DNA of 64,000 nucleotides, from contig JBCCGR010000008.1 in assembly GCA_039029195.1 (NCBI GenBank), positions 1 through 64,000 of the forward strand, written 5' to 3'. Positions 32,927 to 44,000 of this stretch are shown here, piece by piece. The position numbers and the translations under genes are program-made. The notes beneath the pieces were generated by a model. The model was not told the origin of the DNA. It ran no database searches and was given only the letters and a program-made list of their open reading frames with translations. This stretch comes from JBCCGR01 sp039029195 (GTDB lineage Bacteria > Pseudomonadota > Alphaproteobacteria > Rhizobiales > Rhizobiaceae). The number at the start of each line of letters is the position of its first letter. The first letter of the stretch is position 1.

Positions 32927-33583
32927 ATGAACAGCGCTGACCGAGTCTATGCCGATGTGCGAGACCTAGCGGTGCGGTTTGAATTCAAACCGTCCGAGCG
33001 CATCAATGAAGGACAGCTTGCCAAAAGACTTGGGACCAGCCGCACGCCGTTGCGCGAGGCGCTCAATCGCCTGACCGCCGAAGGATTTTTGAGCTTTCGC
33101 CCCGGTCAAGGCTTTTATTGCCGTTCGCTTGAACCGGACGATGTTCTCGATCTTTATGAACTTCGACAAGCGTTGGAGACTGAAGGCGTTCGCCTCGCTG
33201 TTGAACGATCAGATGATGCAGAAATTCACGCCGTGCGCAGCTTTCTTAAAGAAACGCAATCACGCTATGTGGCGGATGCCCCCGCGCGTGTGCTCGTAGA
33301 CCTTGATGAGGAATTCCACTTGCGCGTGATGCGTCTTTCGGGAAATCGCGAGCTTGAACGGCAATTGGAAAACGCCAATGCGCGTACCCGCTTCATTCGG
33401 TGGCTCGATATGGAGCGGCGCTGGGACGTCACGCCTGATCATCATCTTGCTATTCTTGAACAAATTGAAGCGCGGGACGCTTCATCTGCTGCCAGTCTGA
33501 TGCGTGACCATATCAGCCGACGCCGCGAAGATGCGGTTCAGACGGTTCGCGAAGCCTATTCGCGGATTTACGTTCCAGGCTAA
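32927..33583 (+). CDS. GntR-family (FCD-type) transcription regulator
   Basis: This 218-residue regulator has an N-terminal winged helix (INEGQLAKRLGTSRTPLREAL, then GFLSFRPGQGFYCR) and a C-terminal FCD ligand domain of helices. That domain has the acidic/His pattern DLDEEFHLRV near residue 125 and DHHLAILEQIEARD near 168, where metal and acid ligands bind. It is divergent from the ThDP/enolase operon, and a palindrome covers that operon's promoter. It probably represses the operon until a carboxylate substrate appears. Confidence 0.9.
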   Translation: MNSADRVYADVRDLAVRFEFKPSERINEGQLAKRLGTSRTPLREALNRLTAEGFLSFRPGQGFYCRSLEPDDVLDLYELRQALETEGVRLAVERSDDAEIHAVRSFLKETQSRYVADAPARVLVDLDEEFHLRVMRLSGNRELERQLENANARTRFIRWLDMERRWDVTPDHHLAILEQIEARDASSAASLMRDHISRRREDAVQTVREAYSRIYVPG

Positions 33584-33616
33584 CTGGCCAAGCATCTGAG
33601 ATTGGTCGCGGCGATC

Positions 33617-33940
33617 TCATGCAATCGCCGAAAAAACGGCCTTGACGATGATATCGATCACGCCCTTTCGGAAGTGCTCAATGCGGGTTTGAACAATGCC
33701 CGCACGGGTGAGCGCACGCATTTTCGCGTTGGTCATGCGAGCACCAAGCAGAAAAGCGAACTCCTCATCATCCATGAAGCCTGCCGCGGCGGCTTGCGTC
33801 CAAAGGTCGAGCTTCTCGCGGGATTCATTCGTAAAATCAATAATGTCCTGCTCGGTGTCGCTTGCCAGATCACCAAATGAGTCGGTTGCCAGATTGACCA
33901 CATCAACCATCGCACCCTGCAAGATTTCATCGATGTTCAT
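33617..33940 (-). CDS. Hypothetical acidic helical protein
   Basis: This 107-residue protein starts at ATG 33940 (an earlier in-frame ATG adds two residues). It is helical and soluble with an acidic N-terminus and a hydrophobic C-terminal helix (GVIDIIVKAVFSAIA). There is no signal peptide. It follows the lipoprotein gene by 32 bases on the same strand, so they likely share a transcript. The function is unknown. Confidence 0.6.
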   Translation of the reverse strand: MNIDEILQGAMVDVVNLATDSFGDLASDTEQDIIDFTNESREKLDLWTQAAAAGFMDDEEFAFLLGARMTNAKMRALTRAGIVQTRIEHFRKGVIDIIVKAVFSAIA

Positions 33941-33972
33941 GCCCATTCCTCCATCTGACGAAGATCAAAAAA

Positions 33973-34410
33973 CTACTGACCGCATTTGGTCTTTTCCTGT
34001 TTGTTGGCTTCAAGGCAGATGATGTAGTTGAACGTCTGATTGATCTCTTTGCGGTACTCCGCGACGAAGAAGCTGCTCAAACCCCGACGTCGTTTCTTCC
34101 AGAACTCGACAAATCCGCCCATGAGGTTTTCCTGTTTGCTGCGCATCAGGTTCCATTGCCGGGCAGCGATATCGTTGCGCGGCAGACCGGCAGCAAATTC
34201 GTAAGCCGCATTGATTGAGACCATCAGTTCTTCGGCTTCCGCCTGATGGCGAACATAGGGATCGGTGGATTTATCGAGCAGCGCGATTGAGCGGGCCTTC
34301 AACTCCGTCGCATTCTTGTAAGCCTGCAGACTGTATTCACCGATAACAGGCGAACAGGCTGATAACACAAGAAGAATCAGCGGTATCGGGTAAAGAAACT
34401 TCAGCTTCAT
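33973..34410 (-). CDS. Hypothetical lipoprotein
   Basis: This is a 145-residue protein with a lipoprotein signal (residues 1-19, lipobox LSAC). The mature part is helical, with basic patches near KKRRRG, and looks like an envelope-anchored protein of unknown role. The two-gene unit with the acidic helical protein is divergent from the Gfo/Idh/MocA gene. Confidence 0.65.
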   Translation of the reverse strand: MKLKFLYPIPLILLVLSACSPVIGEYSLQAYKNATELKARSIALLDKSTDPYVRHQAEAEELMVSINAAYEFAAGLPRNDIAARQWNLMRSKQENLMGGFVEFWKKRRRGLSSFFVAEYRKEINQTFNYIICLEANKQEKTKCGQ

Positions 34411-34560
34411 GACGCACCACCCTCACAACTCAGTTTAAAGTTGTACCGCTTCAGGCTGCTTGTGTCTGTGACAATTGTCAACTTTCGGGGCTGGTCGCTG
34501 CGAAACGCCGATCCGTGATTGACGCGCCAACCATTTGCATGACATCACGGCCCATCTCAA

Positions 34561-35622
34561 GTGCAAAAGGTGCCTGAAACTGTGGAACGAACCCCAATCG
34601 CGCTCATTGGCGCAGGCGCTATCGGCAAGCGGCACCTTGAGGCAATCGGCAGCGTTTCCGACGTGGCACTGGTGGCTATTTGCGATCCGTCAGCGGAGGC
34701 ACAAGATACTGCCGCAGCTTATGGTGTGCCCGGTTTTGGTGAATTTGAAGAGATGTTGCCGGCGGTCTGTCCCGCGGGTGTGGTGATTGCATCGCCAACA
34801 GAGCATCATCTCAAGCCCGCCTTGCGCGCTCTTGAAGCCGGTGCCCACGTGCTCGTTGAAAAACCAATCACGGCCACCAGTGAAGAGGCCGAAGAACTCG
34901 CAATTGCCGCTGATGCCGCGAGCAGGCACGTATTGGTGGGGCATCACCGCCGCTATTATGGTCTTGTGAACCGCGCGCGGGATCTCATCCGGGACGGCGC
35001 CATCGGCCAGTTGGTTGCCGTTTCAGGACAATGGAATGTCCGCAAGCATGACGAATACTACGCGCCTGACTGGCGCAAGAAATGGCAGGCCGGACCCATC
35101 CTGACCAATCTGATCCACGATATGGATCTGCTGCGCTACATTGTGGGCGATGTTGAAAGCATCATTGCCGAGACCTCGAACCACATTCAGGGACACGAGA
35201 AAGAGGACGTGGCGGCACTTGTTGCGCGGTTTTCAGGTGGGGTGCTTGGGAGTTTCATCCTGTCCGACCAATCGCATTCGCCCTGGACCTGGGAACAAGC
35301 CACCGGGGAGAGCCCGCTCTACCGGAAAACAGGCGAAAATGCCGTGCGTTTCATGGGCACCGAAGGATCGCTTGAGTTCCCGTCTTTGCGGTTGTGGACA
35401 ACACATTCGGGCGACGCGCACTGGCGCAATGAGATTGTGGCGGAAGACCTCAATCAGCCATTGGAGGATGCATTTGTCGCCCAGATTCAGCATTTCGGGG
35501 ATGTGATTAAAGGTGAGGCGATACCGCGGATCTCGGCGCGTGACGCGGGCGCAACCTTGCGGGCAACGCTCGCCGTTTATGAAGCCGCCAATTCAGGAAA
35601 GCGCGTGAAGCTGGACCATTGA
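34561..35622 (+). CDS. Gfo/Idh/MocA-family oxidoreductase
   Basis: This 353-residue NAD(P)-dependent sugar or inositol-type dehydrogenase begins with the Rossmann motif IALIGAGAIGKRHLEAI and has the family EKP motif (LVEKPITAT near 100). The C-terminal catalytic helix GPILTNLIHDMDLLRYIVG contains the His-Asp pair used in catalysis. The start is GTG 34561 with a second GTG three codons later. It stands alone, with a palindrome after it. The substrate is unknown. Confidence 0.85.
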   Translation: MQKVPETVERTPIALIGAGAIGKRHLEAIGSVSDVALVAICDPSAEAQDTAAAYGVPGFGEFEEMLPAVCPAGVVIASPTEHHLKPALRALEAGAHVLVEKPITATSEEAEELAIAADAASRHVLVGHHRRYYGLVNRARDLIRDGAIGQLVAVSGQWNVRKHDEYYAPDWRKKWQAGPILTNLIHDMDLLRYIVGDVESIIAETSNHIQGHEKEDVAALVARFSGGVLGSFILSDQSHSPWTWEQATGESPLYRKTGENAVRFMGTEGSLEFPSLRLWTTHSGDAHWRNEIVAEDLNQPLEDAFVAQIQHFGDVIKGEAIPRISARDAGATLRATLAVYEAANSGKRVKLDH

Positions 35623-35645
35623 TGCTTGGCGGATTGAGTCCGGTT

Positions 35646-35729
35646 TCATCGCCAATCCGGCCTATACGGTCGGAATCCATTGATTTCGTGGGATGTTCTG
35701 GATCCTGGTCCTGAAGACCGGGATGACGG
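35646..35729. repeat. Palindromic repeat, family B copy 2
   Basis: An imperfect long palindrome: TCATCGCCAATCCGGCC, then GTCGGAATCCATTGATTTCG, then GGATCCTGGTCC and GACCGGGATGACGG. It lies between the convergent Gfo/Idh/MocA and hlyU genes and matches the layout of the copy at 26.4 kb. Confidence 0.7.
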
Positions 35730-35764
35730 TGTTAGGTCTTTGCTTCGTTCGGGAACTGACAAAC

Positions 35765-36042
35765 CTAACTGAAAATACGCTCGCCCTGCTCGTCGATCAT
35801 CTGCTTGCCCTTGCGAATGGCGGCGTCCGCCGCTTCATCAGCCGACATGAAAACATCGGCCCGAATGAGCTTGTGGGTTTTCGTTTCTCCGTCGATCTCC
35901 TTGGTGACCGATGCGGCAAGACGATACTGCCCACCCTCCGGCATAGGAGTGGCGGCTATGTGGAAGCCCTCATAGTCGGCTTCCGCTGCGGGCTTTGCTT
36001 CACCAGAACCACCGCCACCAAAGAGTTTTTTGAGGAAAGACA

Positions 36043-36043
<1 letters not shown>
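35765..36043 (-). CDS. HlyU-family protein
   Basis: This 92-residue protein fits the HlyU family of small proteins of alphaproteobacteria and vibrios. The N-terminus is MSFLKKLFGGG; the core has the pattern GFHIAATPMPEGGQYRLAA, then KLIRADVFMSADEA and the ending KGKQMIDEQGERIF. In vibrios HlyU is a winged-helix anti-repressor; in alphaproteobacteria its role is unclear. The start codon overlaps the rpoD stop as TGATG, so it may be translated from the sigma-factor transcript. Confidence 0.85.
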
Positions 36044-38115
<2,072 letters not shown>

Positions 38116-38442
38116 TTGGGCTCTTTCTTTTGCCGGGTTGAGCATTGCCAAGGCGCAAAGCTCAATGTTCGTGTTGATCTTCCGACAGTCGCCGGAACAC
38201 TTTTCAATTCATGCAATATTTCGAACGGGCATGTGTTGGGCCGGAATTGCCGTTGCACCAACGGGTTGTTCGAATCACAAGGTTCACATCGACGGGTGAT
38301 ATCAGCGCGAGGCTTAATTCCCCATTAACCTTGGCGAATTGCGAAGTTGAAAGTGTCTGGAGGCTGCCTCAGCTTGTTCGTCCGCTGGCACAACATTTCT
38401 GCCATCAGATATTGTTTCTTAAGCCAGCTTGCGCACCAAACA
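38116..38442. other. Intergenic region between dnaG and rpoD
   Basis: This 327-base stretch has no credible gene. It must hold the main promoter of rpoD on the minus strand. Near 38310-38332 there is an imperfect inverted repeat (GGCTTAATT-CCCC-ATTAACC). No boxes were certain enough to mark. Confidence 0.45.
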
Positions 38443-40419
38443 TCAAAAAGAGCGGCTTGGCCGTCCCGATGGAATGCCGAACCCCTCGATCAATGCTTCT
38501 GTGCCCTCGCTGTCTGCAAGTTCACGCTGTATCTGAAGAAGCCGGTCGTAATTTCTCTGCGTGCTCTCTTGAGCCAACGCCTCTTCGGCTGCCTTCATTT
38601 CCCTATTTAGTGAACGCGCGCGAAGATGCAAGCCATAGGCTTGTTTCCAGCCATCTCTAGCGTCTTCAAATGCTGATTCAGGCAATGCCTGCCAGATTCT
38701 GTTGGCCTGAACCTGATTTTCGAGCGATTTGAGTTCGGTTTCGTGTCCGGCCTGCAACAGGGCATCCCGCATTTCAGCAAGCGTTGGCGGAACGGGTTCA
38801 GCAGCATGGCTTGCAAAGACATCCAATATCGTGCCAGCCAGCTTTTTCAACCAGGGATGCTCGAACTCCAGCTCACAGAATTCTTCAAAGAATGCGATGC
38901 CAACCGCAGGGTGATTGGCGATGGTGATGACGAGCGCAGTTTCGCGGAGTGGCGGCAGCGCGGATTGGCGCTTTACCAACGGGCTGTTCATCAGCGTATC
39001 GGAAACGGCAAAGCGTCGATTGGTGGCCGCGCCACGCTGAAACTGGCCCGCCTGAAAGCGGCCCCGCCGCGCATTTTGTTGGGTGTTTCGACGACCACCG
39101 GCTTGCGAACGCCCCGACGCTGAAGCCTCTTCAGACCCAAAGAAACCGGACAGCCGGTCGCGCATATCCTGTTCGTAGTGACGCCGAACCGCCTCGTTCT
39201 GGATCGACTTCGTCACGGCGCTCAGATTGGCTTCGAGCTCTGCACGCCGCTCAGGCGTGTCGAAAATCTTGCCGCCGGTTTCCCGGCTCCAGATCATATC
39301 TGCCAGGGGCCGCGCCTCGTTCAGCACGGTTTTGAGGGCTTCGACGCCCGACTGGCGGATTACATCGTCGGGGTCTTGGCCCTGCGGCAGAAGGGCAAAC
39401 CGCATCGACCGCCCGGGCACAAGCGCTGGCAAGGCGACATCGATGGAACGGTGGGCCGCGCGCAGGCCCGCTTCGTCGCCATCAAAACAAAGCACCGGCT
39501 CGCCAACCGACTTCCAAGCCATGTTGAGCTGATTGGGCGTGAGCGCGGTGCCAAGCGGGGCAACGGCATGTTCGATGCCCGCCGCATGCATGGCAATCAC
39601 ATCCATGTAACCTTCAGCAACAATCATGGTGCCGGACTTCGCCGCGGCTCGTCTCGCATTGCCTAGATTGAACAGGACATTGCTTTTGCTGAACAATTCG
39701 GTTTCTGGCGAATTGAGATACTTCGCCGGAACATCACTTGAAAGCGCTCTTCCACCAAAAGCGATGACCCGCCCGCGCGGATCAGTGATCGGGAACATGA
39801 TGCGGTCGCGAAACCGGTCGTAGCTCACCGCAATATCCGGCCCATGAACAACAAGCCCGCAGGCTTCGATCTGTTCCTTCGGAATGTTCTTTGATGCGAG
39901 AAATTCTTTCAGCGCATTGCGGCTTTGCGGTGCGTAGCCGAGGCCAAAGTGGTTTTGCACGGCCTGTGACAGACCTCGGTCGCGGAGATAGGATCGCGCG
40001 GTGGCACCTGCCGCCGTCTGCAAAGCGTCTTGAAAAAACTTCGCCGCCAACTCCATCACGTCGAACAGGGTGGCTTTCTGCTTCTCCCGCTCAATGGCTT
40101 TTGGATCGGAAATCGGCATTGGAACGCCGGCTTCGTTGGCCAATCGTTCCACGGCCTCCGGAAAGCTGATCCCGTCAAGCTCCGTCATGAAGCGGAAATG
40201 ATCACCGGAAACGCCACAGCCAAAGCAATGATACCGGCCCTTGCTGTTTTCACAGTGAAAGCTTGGCGTTTTTTCCCCGTGAAACGGACAGCACGCCCAA
40301 AAATCCCCTTTGGCGGGCTGACTTTTGCGCTTGTCGAACGTCACCCGCCGCCCCACCACATCGGCGATGGGAATTCGCTCTTTTATCTCTTCCAGAAAGG
40401 ATGGGGTGAAGCGCGCCAA
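38443..40419 (-). CDS. dnaG: DNA primase
   Basis: This 658-residue primase makes RNA primers for DNA replication. The N-terminal zinc finger is CCPFHGEKTP with the second pair CFGCG. The TOPRIM catalytic part shows VAEGYMDVIAMH and CFDGDEAGLRA. The C-terminal 200 residues form the helicase-binding domain, joined by an Arg/Gln-rich linker (residues 440-480) that is long and basic. It is the upstream gene of the dnaG-rpoD pair. Confidence 0.97.
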   Translation of the reverse strand: MARFTPSFLEEIKERIPIADVVGRRVTFDKRKSQPAKGDFWACCPFHGEKTPSFHCENSKGRYHCFGCGVSGDHFRFMTELDGISFPEAVERLANEAGVPMPISDPKAIEREKQKATLFDVMELAAKFFQDALQTAAGATARSYLRDRGLSQAVQNHFGLGYAPQSRNALKEFLASKNIPKEQIEACGLVVHGPDIAVSYDRFRDRIMFPITDPRGRVIAFGGRALSSDVPAKYLNSPETELFSKSNVLFNLGNARRAAAKSGTMIVAEGYMDVIAMHAAGIEHAVAPLGTALTPNQLNMAWKSVGEPVLCFDGDEAGLRAAHRSIDVALPALVPGRSMRFALLPQGQDPDDVIRQSGVEALKTVLNEARPLADMIWSRETGGKIFDTPERRAELEANLSAVTKSIQNEAVRRHYEQDMRDRLSGFFGSEEASASGRSQAGGRRNTQQNARRGRFQAGQFQRGAATNRRFAVSDTLMNSPLVKRQSALPPLRETALVITIANHPAVGIAFFEEFCELEFEHPWLKKLAGTILDVFASHAAEPVPPTLAEMRDALLQAGHETELKSLENQVQANRIWQALPESAFEDARDGWKQAYGLHLRARSLNREMKAAEEALAQESTQRNYDRLLQIQRELADSEGTEALIEGFGIPSGRPSRSF

Positions 40420-40569
40420 GATTTATCCGGATTGGTTGCGTTGCTGACAGTGGGGTCTTAGCCTAGCCAAACCCCTTGGTCATGAATTGTCGATGAGTTT
40501 AGCACAGCAAATCGAATGCTGTGGAAAAGCCAGGTTAATGATCGGCATCACTCGAAAAGGAAATCTGTT

Positions 40570-40941
40570 ATGGCAAGTGTTTCAGGCATTGGTGGTGTTT
40601 TCTTCCGGGCGAACGATCCGGCCGCGCTCGCGGAATGGTACGAAACCCATCTGGGCGTTTCGAAAGTGCCGTCGGACTATGACACGCTGCCATGGCAACA
40701 GGCGGCAGGAAGCACCGTGTTTGCGCCCTTCCCCGCTGATACTGACTATTTCCCGACTGAGAAATCCTGGATGATCAACTTTCGTGTCGATGATCTCGAC
40801 GCCATGATCGCCCAATTGGAGATGGCGGGAATTGAGGTCAAAGTTGACGCGACCCCCTATCCGAACGGACGGTTTGCCCGGCTTTATGATCCCGAAGGCA
40901 ACGCAGTTGAATTGTGGGAGCCGGTTTCAGCCGCGCAATGA
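40570..40941 (+). CDS. VOC (glyoxalase/bleomycin-resistance) family protein
   Basis: This 123-residue protein starts at ATG 40570. It has two beta-alpha-beta-beta-beta modules, starting at ISGVFF-like and at WMINFRVDDLDAMIAQLE, and ends with the family signature GRFARLYDPEGNAVELWEP. The metal-binding His of the first module is not clear, so it may be a dioxygenase-fold protein with another ligand role. It is convergent with the YqeY gene and ends one base from it. Confidence 0.85.
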   Translation: MASVSGIGGVFFRANDPAALAEWYETHLGVSKVPSDYDTLPWQQAAGSTVFAPFPADTDYFPTEKSWMINFRVDDLDAMIAQLEMAGIEVKVDATPYPNGRFARLYDPEGNAVELWEPVSAAQ

Positions 40942-40942
40942 G

Positions 40943-41392
40943 TTACTGCAACAGGCCTTTCACAACTGAAGACGCCTTGCCGATGTCCAACTGCCCGGGG
41001 TAGCGCGCCTTGAGCGCGTTCATGCACTTGCCCATGTCGCGCAGACCGGAACCATCGACTTCCGCGACAATCTTTTCGCAAACCTGACGCACTTCGGTGT
41101 CATCCATCTGGCGTGGCATGAACTCGCGGATGATTTCCATTTCCTGCCGCTCCTGCGCGGCCAGTTCAATGCGGTTGCCCTCATCATAGATGCGGGCTGA
41201 TTCTTCGCGCTGTTTGATCATCTTGCCGAGAATCTGAAGGATATCATCGTCGCAGACCCGTTCCTTACCGCTGCCGCGTGCGGCAATATCCCGGTCCTTG
41301 ATGGCAGCCAGAATGAGCCGCAGCGTGGACGCGCGGCGCTTGTCGCCTGCTTTGAGTGACTGGGTCAGTGCGGTCGAAAACTGCTCACGCAT
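40943..41392 (-). CDS. YqeY/GatB-like domain protein
   Basis: This 149-residue protein matches the YqeY family, related to the tRNA-amidotransferase GatB tail that contacts tRNA. Family features are the N-terminal LRLILAAIKDRDIA, the middle IYDEGNRIELAAQERQEMEII and the closing MGKCMNALKARYPGQLD. It is the expected neighbour of carA in alphaproteobacteria, divergent from it. The role is not well known. Confidence 0.9.
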   Translation of the reverse strand: MREQFSTALTQSLKAGDKRRASTLRLILAAIKDRDIAARGSGKERVCDDDILQILGKMIKQREESARIYDEGNRIELAAQERQEMEIIREFMPRQMDDTEVRQVCEKIVAEVDGSGLRDMGKCMNALKARYPGQLDIGKASSVVKGLLQ

Positions 41393-41495
41393 ATTGGATC
41401 CATTTTTACATCACATTGCCAGCGGTCCGGCGGCACATTAGCCCCTAGTTTAGACACGCGCAACAATTTGATGAACTCTAAGATGTTGTTTTATT

Positions 41496-41515
41496 TGCAT
41501 ATTCGTGAATATGCA
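41496..41515. promoter_or_regulatory. Perfect palindrome upstream of carA
   Basis: TGCATATTC-GT-GAATATGCA is a perfect inverted repeat with 9-base arms, 130 bases upstream of carA and 104 bases from the YqeY start. Its length and symmetry suit a dimeric regulator of the divergent pair. The arms run ATTC..GAAT, the opposite of an ArgR box, so the regulator is unknown. Confidence 0.5.
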
Positions 41516-41644
41516 CGGCAAGTTGACCGCCCCCTCGTGTTCGATTAAGAGACGCCTGACAATCAAGCCGAAGCCCTAACTAAGGCTTTGCCGACAAAAA
41601 TCAAGCCACTCTGAACATCTGACTTCATCACTTAAGCGGGATGA

Positions 41645-42892
41645 ATGTCTGACCGCAGGCGCACCACAAAGATGACCGAAAACACTTCCGCAAACGCACC
41701 GCAGCCCTGGAGCACGAAACCCGTCACCGCACTTTTGGTGCTGGCCGACGGCACCGAGATCGAAGGCCAGGGCCTTGGATTTGAAGGGGAAAGTGTGGCG
41801 GAGGTCTGCTTCAACACCGCAATCACCGGCTATCAGGAAATTCTCACTGACCCCTCCTATGCGGGTCAGATCGTGACGTTCACATTTCCTCACATTGGCA
41901 ATGTGGGGGCCAATGATGAAGACAATGAAACCTTCAATGGTGGCGCTGATGCGTCCGTTGTTGGCGCGATCTTCAAAATGCCGATCACGCCCAACTCCAA
42001 TTACCGTGCGGAACTGGAACTCGGAGATTGGCTGAAAAAGCGCGGCATCATTGGCATGTGCGACGTGGATACGCGGGCACTGACCGCCCACATTCGCGAA
42101 AATGGCCTTGCCAATGCGGTAATTGCCCACTCGGTAGACGGCAATTTTGACCGCGAGAAATTGCGCAAAATGGCCGCTGACTGGTCCGGGATTGAAGGGG
42201 CGGACCTCGCCAAATCCGTTACGATTTCAGAAAGTCGCGAGTGGTCCGGCACACCGTGGGTGTGGAACAAGGGCTACGGCGAGGCCGACAAGGGCCGCTT
42301 TCACGTGGTGGCAATGGATTTCGGCGTGAAGAACAATATTCTCCGCCTCATTGCTGATCTCGACTGCGAAGTGACGGTTGTTTCCGCAAAAACGTCCGCT
42401 GACGACATTCTTGCCCTGAAGCCGGACGGCATTTTCCTCTCAAACGGGCCCGGCGATCCTGCTGCGACGGGCGAATATGCAGTGCCGACCATTCAGGCGC
42501 TGCTCGCGGCCGATCTGCCGATTTTTGGCATCTGCCTCGGCCACCAAATGCTGGCGCTGGCGCTTGGCGCGCAGACAGTGAAAATGCATCAGGGGCATCA
42601 TGGTGCAAACCATCCGGTGAAGGATCACACGACCGATAAGGTGGAGATCGTATCGATGAACCACGGGTTCGCAGTGGACAGCGAATCCCTGCCCAAGGGC
42701 GTCAACGAAACGCACGTCTCTTTGTTTGATGGTTCAAACTGCGGTCTGAGCGTCGCCGGAAAACCAGTTTTCTCAGTTCAGCATCACCCGGAAGCCTCAC
42801 CTGGTCCGCAGGATTCGCACTATCTCTTCCGCCGCTTCGTCAACCTGATGCGGGAACGGGCGCAAAAACCGCTTCTGGAAGAACGGGTTTGA
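41645..42892 (+). CDS. carA: Carbamoyl-phosphate synthase small subunit
   Basis: This subunit of about 415 residues hydrolyses glutamine and passes ammonia to CarB for carbamoyl phosphate, used for arginine and pyrimidines. The N-terminal domain starts with LVLADGTEIEGQGLG and holds FNTAITGYQEILTDPSYAGQ. The class I amidotransferase part has catalytic Cys in FGICLGHQM and the His-Glu pair in QHHPEASPGPQD. The start is ATG 41645; ATG 41672 is an alternative nine codons later. carB is about 1.45 kb further on, separated by a peptidase. Confidence 0.95.
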   Translation: MSDRRRTTKMTENTSANAPQPWSTKPVTALLVLADGTEIEGQGLGFEGESVAEVCFNTAITGYQEILTDPSYAGQIVTFTFPHIGNVGANDEDNETFNGGADASVVGAIFKMPITPNSNYRAELELGDWLKKRGIIGMCDVDTRALTAHIRENGLANAVIAHSVDGNFDREKLRKMAADWSGIEGADLAKSVTISESREWSGTPWVWNKGYGEADKGRFHVVAMDFGVKNNILRLIADLDCEVTVVSAKTSADDILALKPDGIFLSNGPGDPAATGEYAVPTIQALLAADLPIFGICLGHQMLALALGAQTVKMHQGHHGANHPVKDHTTDKVEIVSMNHGFAVDSESLPKGVNETHVSLFDGSNCGLSVAGKPVFSVQHHPEASPGPQDSHYLFRRFVNLMRERAQKPLLEERV

Positions 42893-42913
42893 GGCGCCGG
42901 AGGACAATTATCT

Positions 42914-42948
42914 CCACCTCATGGTGAGCCCGTCGAACTACGAGGTGG
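42914..42948. repeat. Palindromic repeat, family A partner element (inverted copy)
   Basis: CCACCTC (42914-42920) and GAGGTGG (42942-42948) surround ATGGTGAGCCCGTCGAAC. It is the reverse complement of the element at 21184-21218. It lies between convergent carA and the peptidase gene. Confidence 0.75.
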
Positions 42949-43007
42949 CCTGAATCCTCTGCCTCTCGCTACATGTTCAAAGCATTTTTTGCCAATTGAG
43001 CCCTGGC

Positions 43008-43044
43008 CACATCCTTCCTTCGACAGGCTCAGGATGAGGATGTG
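43008..43044. repeat. Palindromic repeat, family A copy 2 (inverted)
   Basis: CACATCC (43008-43014) and GGATGTG (43038-43044) enclose TTCCTTCGACAGGCTCAGG, the reverse of the 21.1 kb core. The two elements here repeat the 21.1-21.2 kb pair in reverse order and orientation. Confidence 0.75.
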
Positions 43045-43073
43045 AGGACGTCATTGCCGTTGACGATGACCAC

Positions 43074-44000
43074 TCACAACGCATTCGCACTAAATGTGTT
43101 GCAGGCATCCATACGTCCGGCATCGAAGCCACGACGGAACCAACGGCGGCGCTGATCTGACGTGCCGTGATTGAAACTTTCAGGAACGACAAAGCCACGT
43201 GTTCGCTTCTGAATGGCATCGTCGCCGATCTGCGTTGCCGCGTTGAGCGCTTCTTCAAGATCGCCACGCTCCAGCAAACCCTTTTGCTCGGTATAGTGCG
43301 CCCAGATGCCGGCAAAACAGTCGGCCTGTAGTTCCACCCGGATCGACATCTGGTTTTGCTGCTTCTGGTTCATCTTGCCTGAACGCCGCATTTCATTGAA
43401 TTTCGGCAGGACACCGATCACGTTTTGAACGTGATGCCCCACTTCGTGGGCAATCACATAGGCCTGGGCGAAGTCGCCCGCCGCGTCAAACCGGGTCGCA
43501 AGCTCCTTGAAGAAGGTCAGATCGATATAGACCTGATTGTCGCCCGGGCAGTAAAACGGGCCGGATGCGGAGCTTGCAAAGCCGCAAGCCGAGCGGACCT
43601 GATCAGAAAACAGGACAAGCTTGGGTTCTGGATAGGTTTCGCCGCGCGCCTTGAAAATGCCGTTCCAGGTGTCTTCCGTTTCCGCCAGAACAACGCCCAC
43701 AAACTTTGTTTCGTCGTCACGCGCAGGTGCACTGTTCGTCTGCCCCTCGTTCGAGACAAGGCTTGGCTGCTGACCACCAAGATCGACAAACTGCAAAAGG
43801 TCGATGCCGACCATCTTCAGACCGAAATAGGCCACGACCAGCAAGATGATACCGCCAATGCCGCTGCCGGACGCCCGACGCGCACGCGAGCCGGATGGCA
43901 GGCGAATGCGGCCCCCACGCCCAAACCGGCTGCCGCCGGACGATCCGCCACCGCGACGATCTTCGATATTTGAACTTTCCCTGCGACCGCGCCAGCGCAT
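43074..44000 (-). CDS. Neutral zinc metallopeptidase (YpfJ/KPN_02809 family)
   Basis: This 308-residue membrane-anchored peptidase starts at ATG 44000. A basic, Gly-rich N-terminus is followed by one membrane helix (GIGGIILLVVAYFGL), and the catalytic domain lies outside the cytoplasm. The zinc site is HEVGHHVQN, with a downstream Glu in LQADCFAGIWAH. FNHGTSDQRRRWFRRGF is a closing family motif. Substrates are not known. It separates carA and carB but is on the other strand. Confidence 0.9.
   Translation of the reverse strand: MRWRGRRESSNIEDRRGGGSSGGSRFGRGGRIRLPSGSRARRASGSGIGGIILLVVAYFGLKMVGIDLLQFVDLGGQQPSLVSNEGQTNSAPARDDETKFVGVVLAETEDTWNGIFKARGETYPEPKLVLFSDQVRSACGFASSASGPFYCPGDNQVYIDLTFFKELATRFDAAGDFAQAYVIAHEVGHHVQNVIGVLPKFNEMRRSGKMNQKQQNQMSIRVELQADCFAGIWAHYTEQKGLLERGDLEEALNAATQIGDDAIQKRTRGFVVPESFNHGTSDQRRRWFRRGFDAGRMDACNTFSANAL

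Noticed and set aside
41496..41515. An ArgR box upstream of carA
   Set aside because: The arms run ATTC..GAAT from outside to centre, opposite to the ArgR consensus, so the site was kept as an unknown palindrome.
41576..42130. A 184-codon frame antisense to carA
   Set aside because: It is a mirror of a highly conserved enzyme gene and has no independent support.
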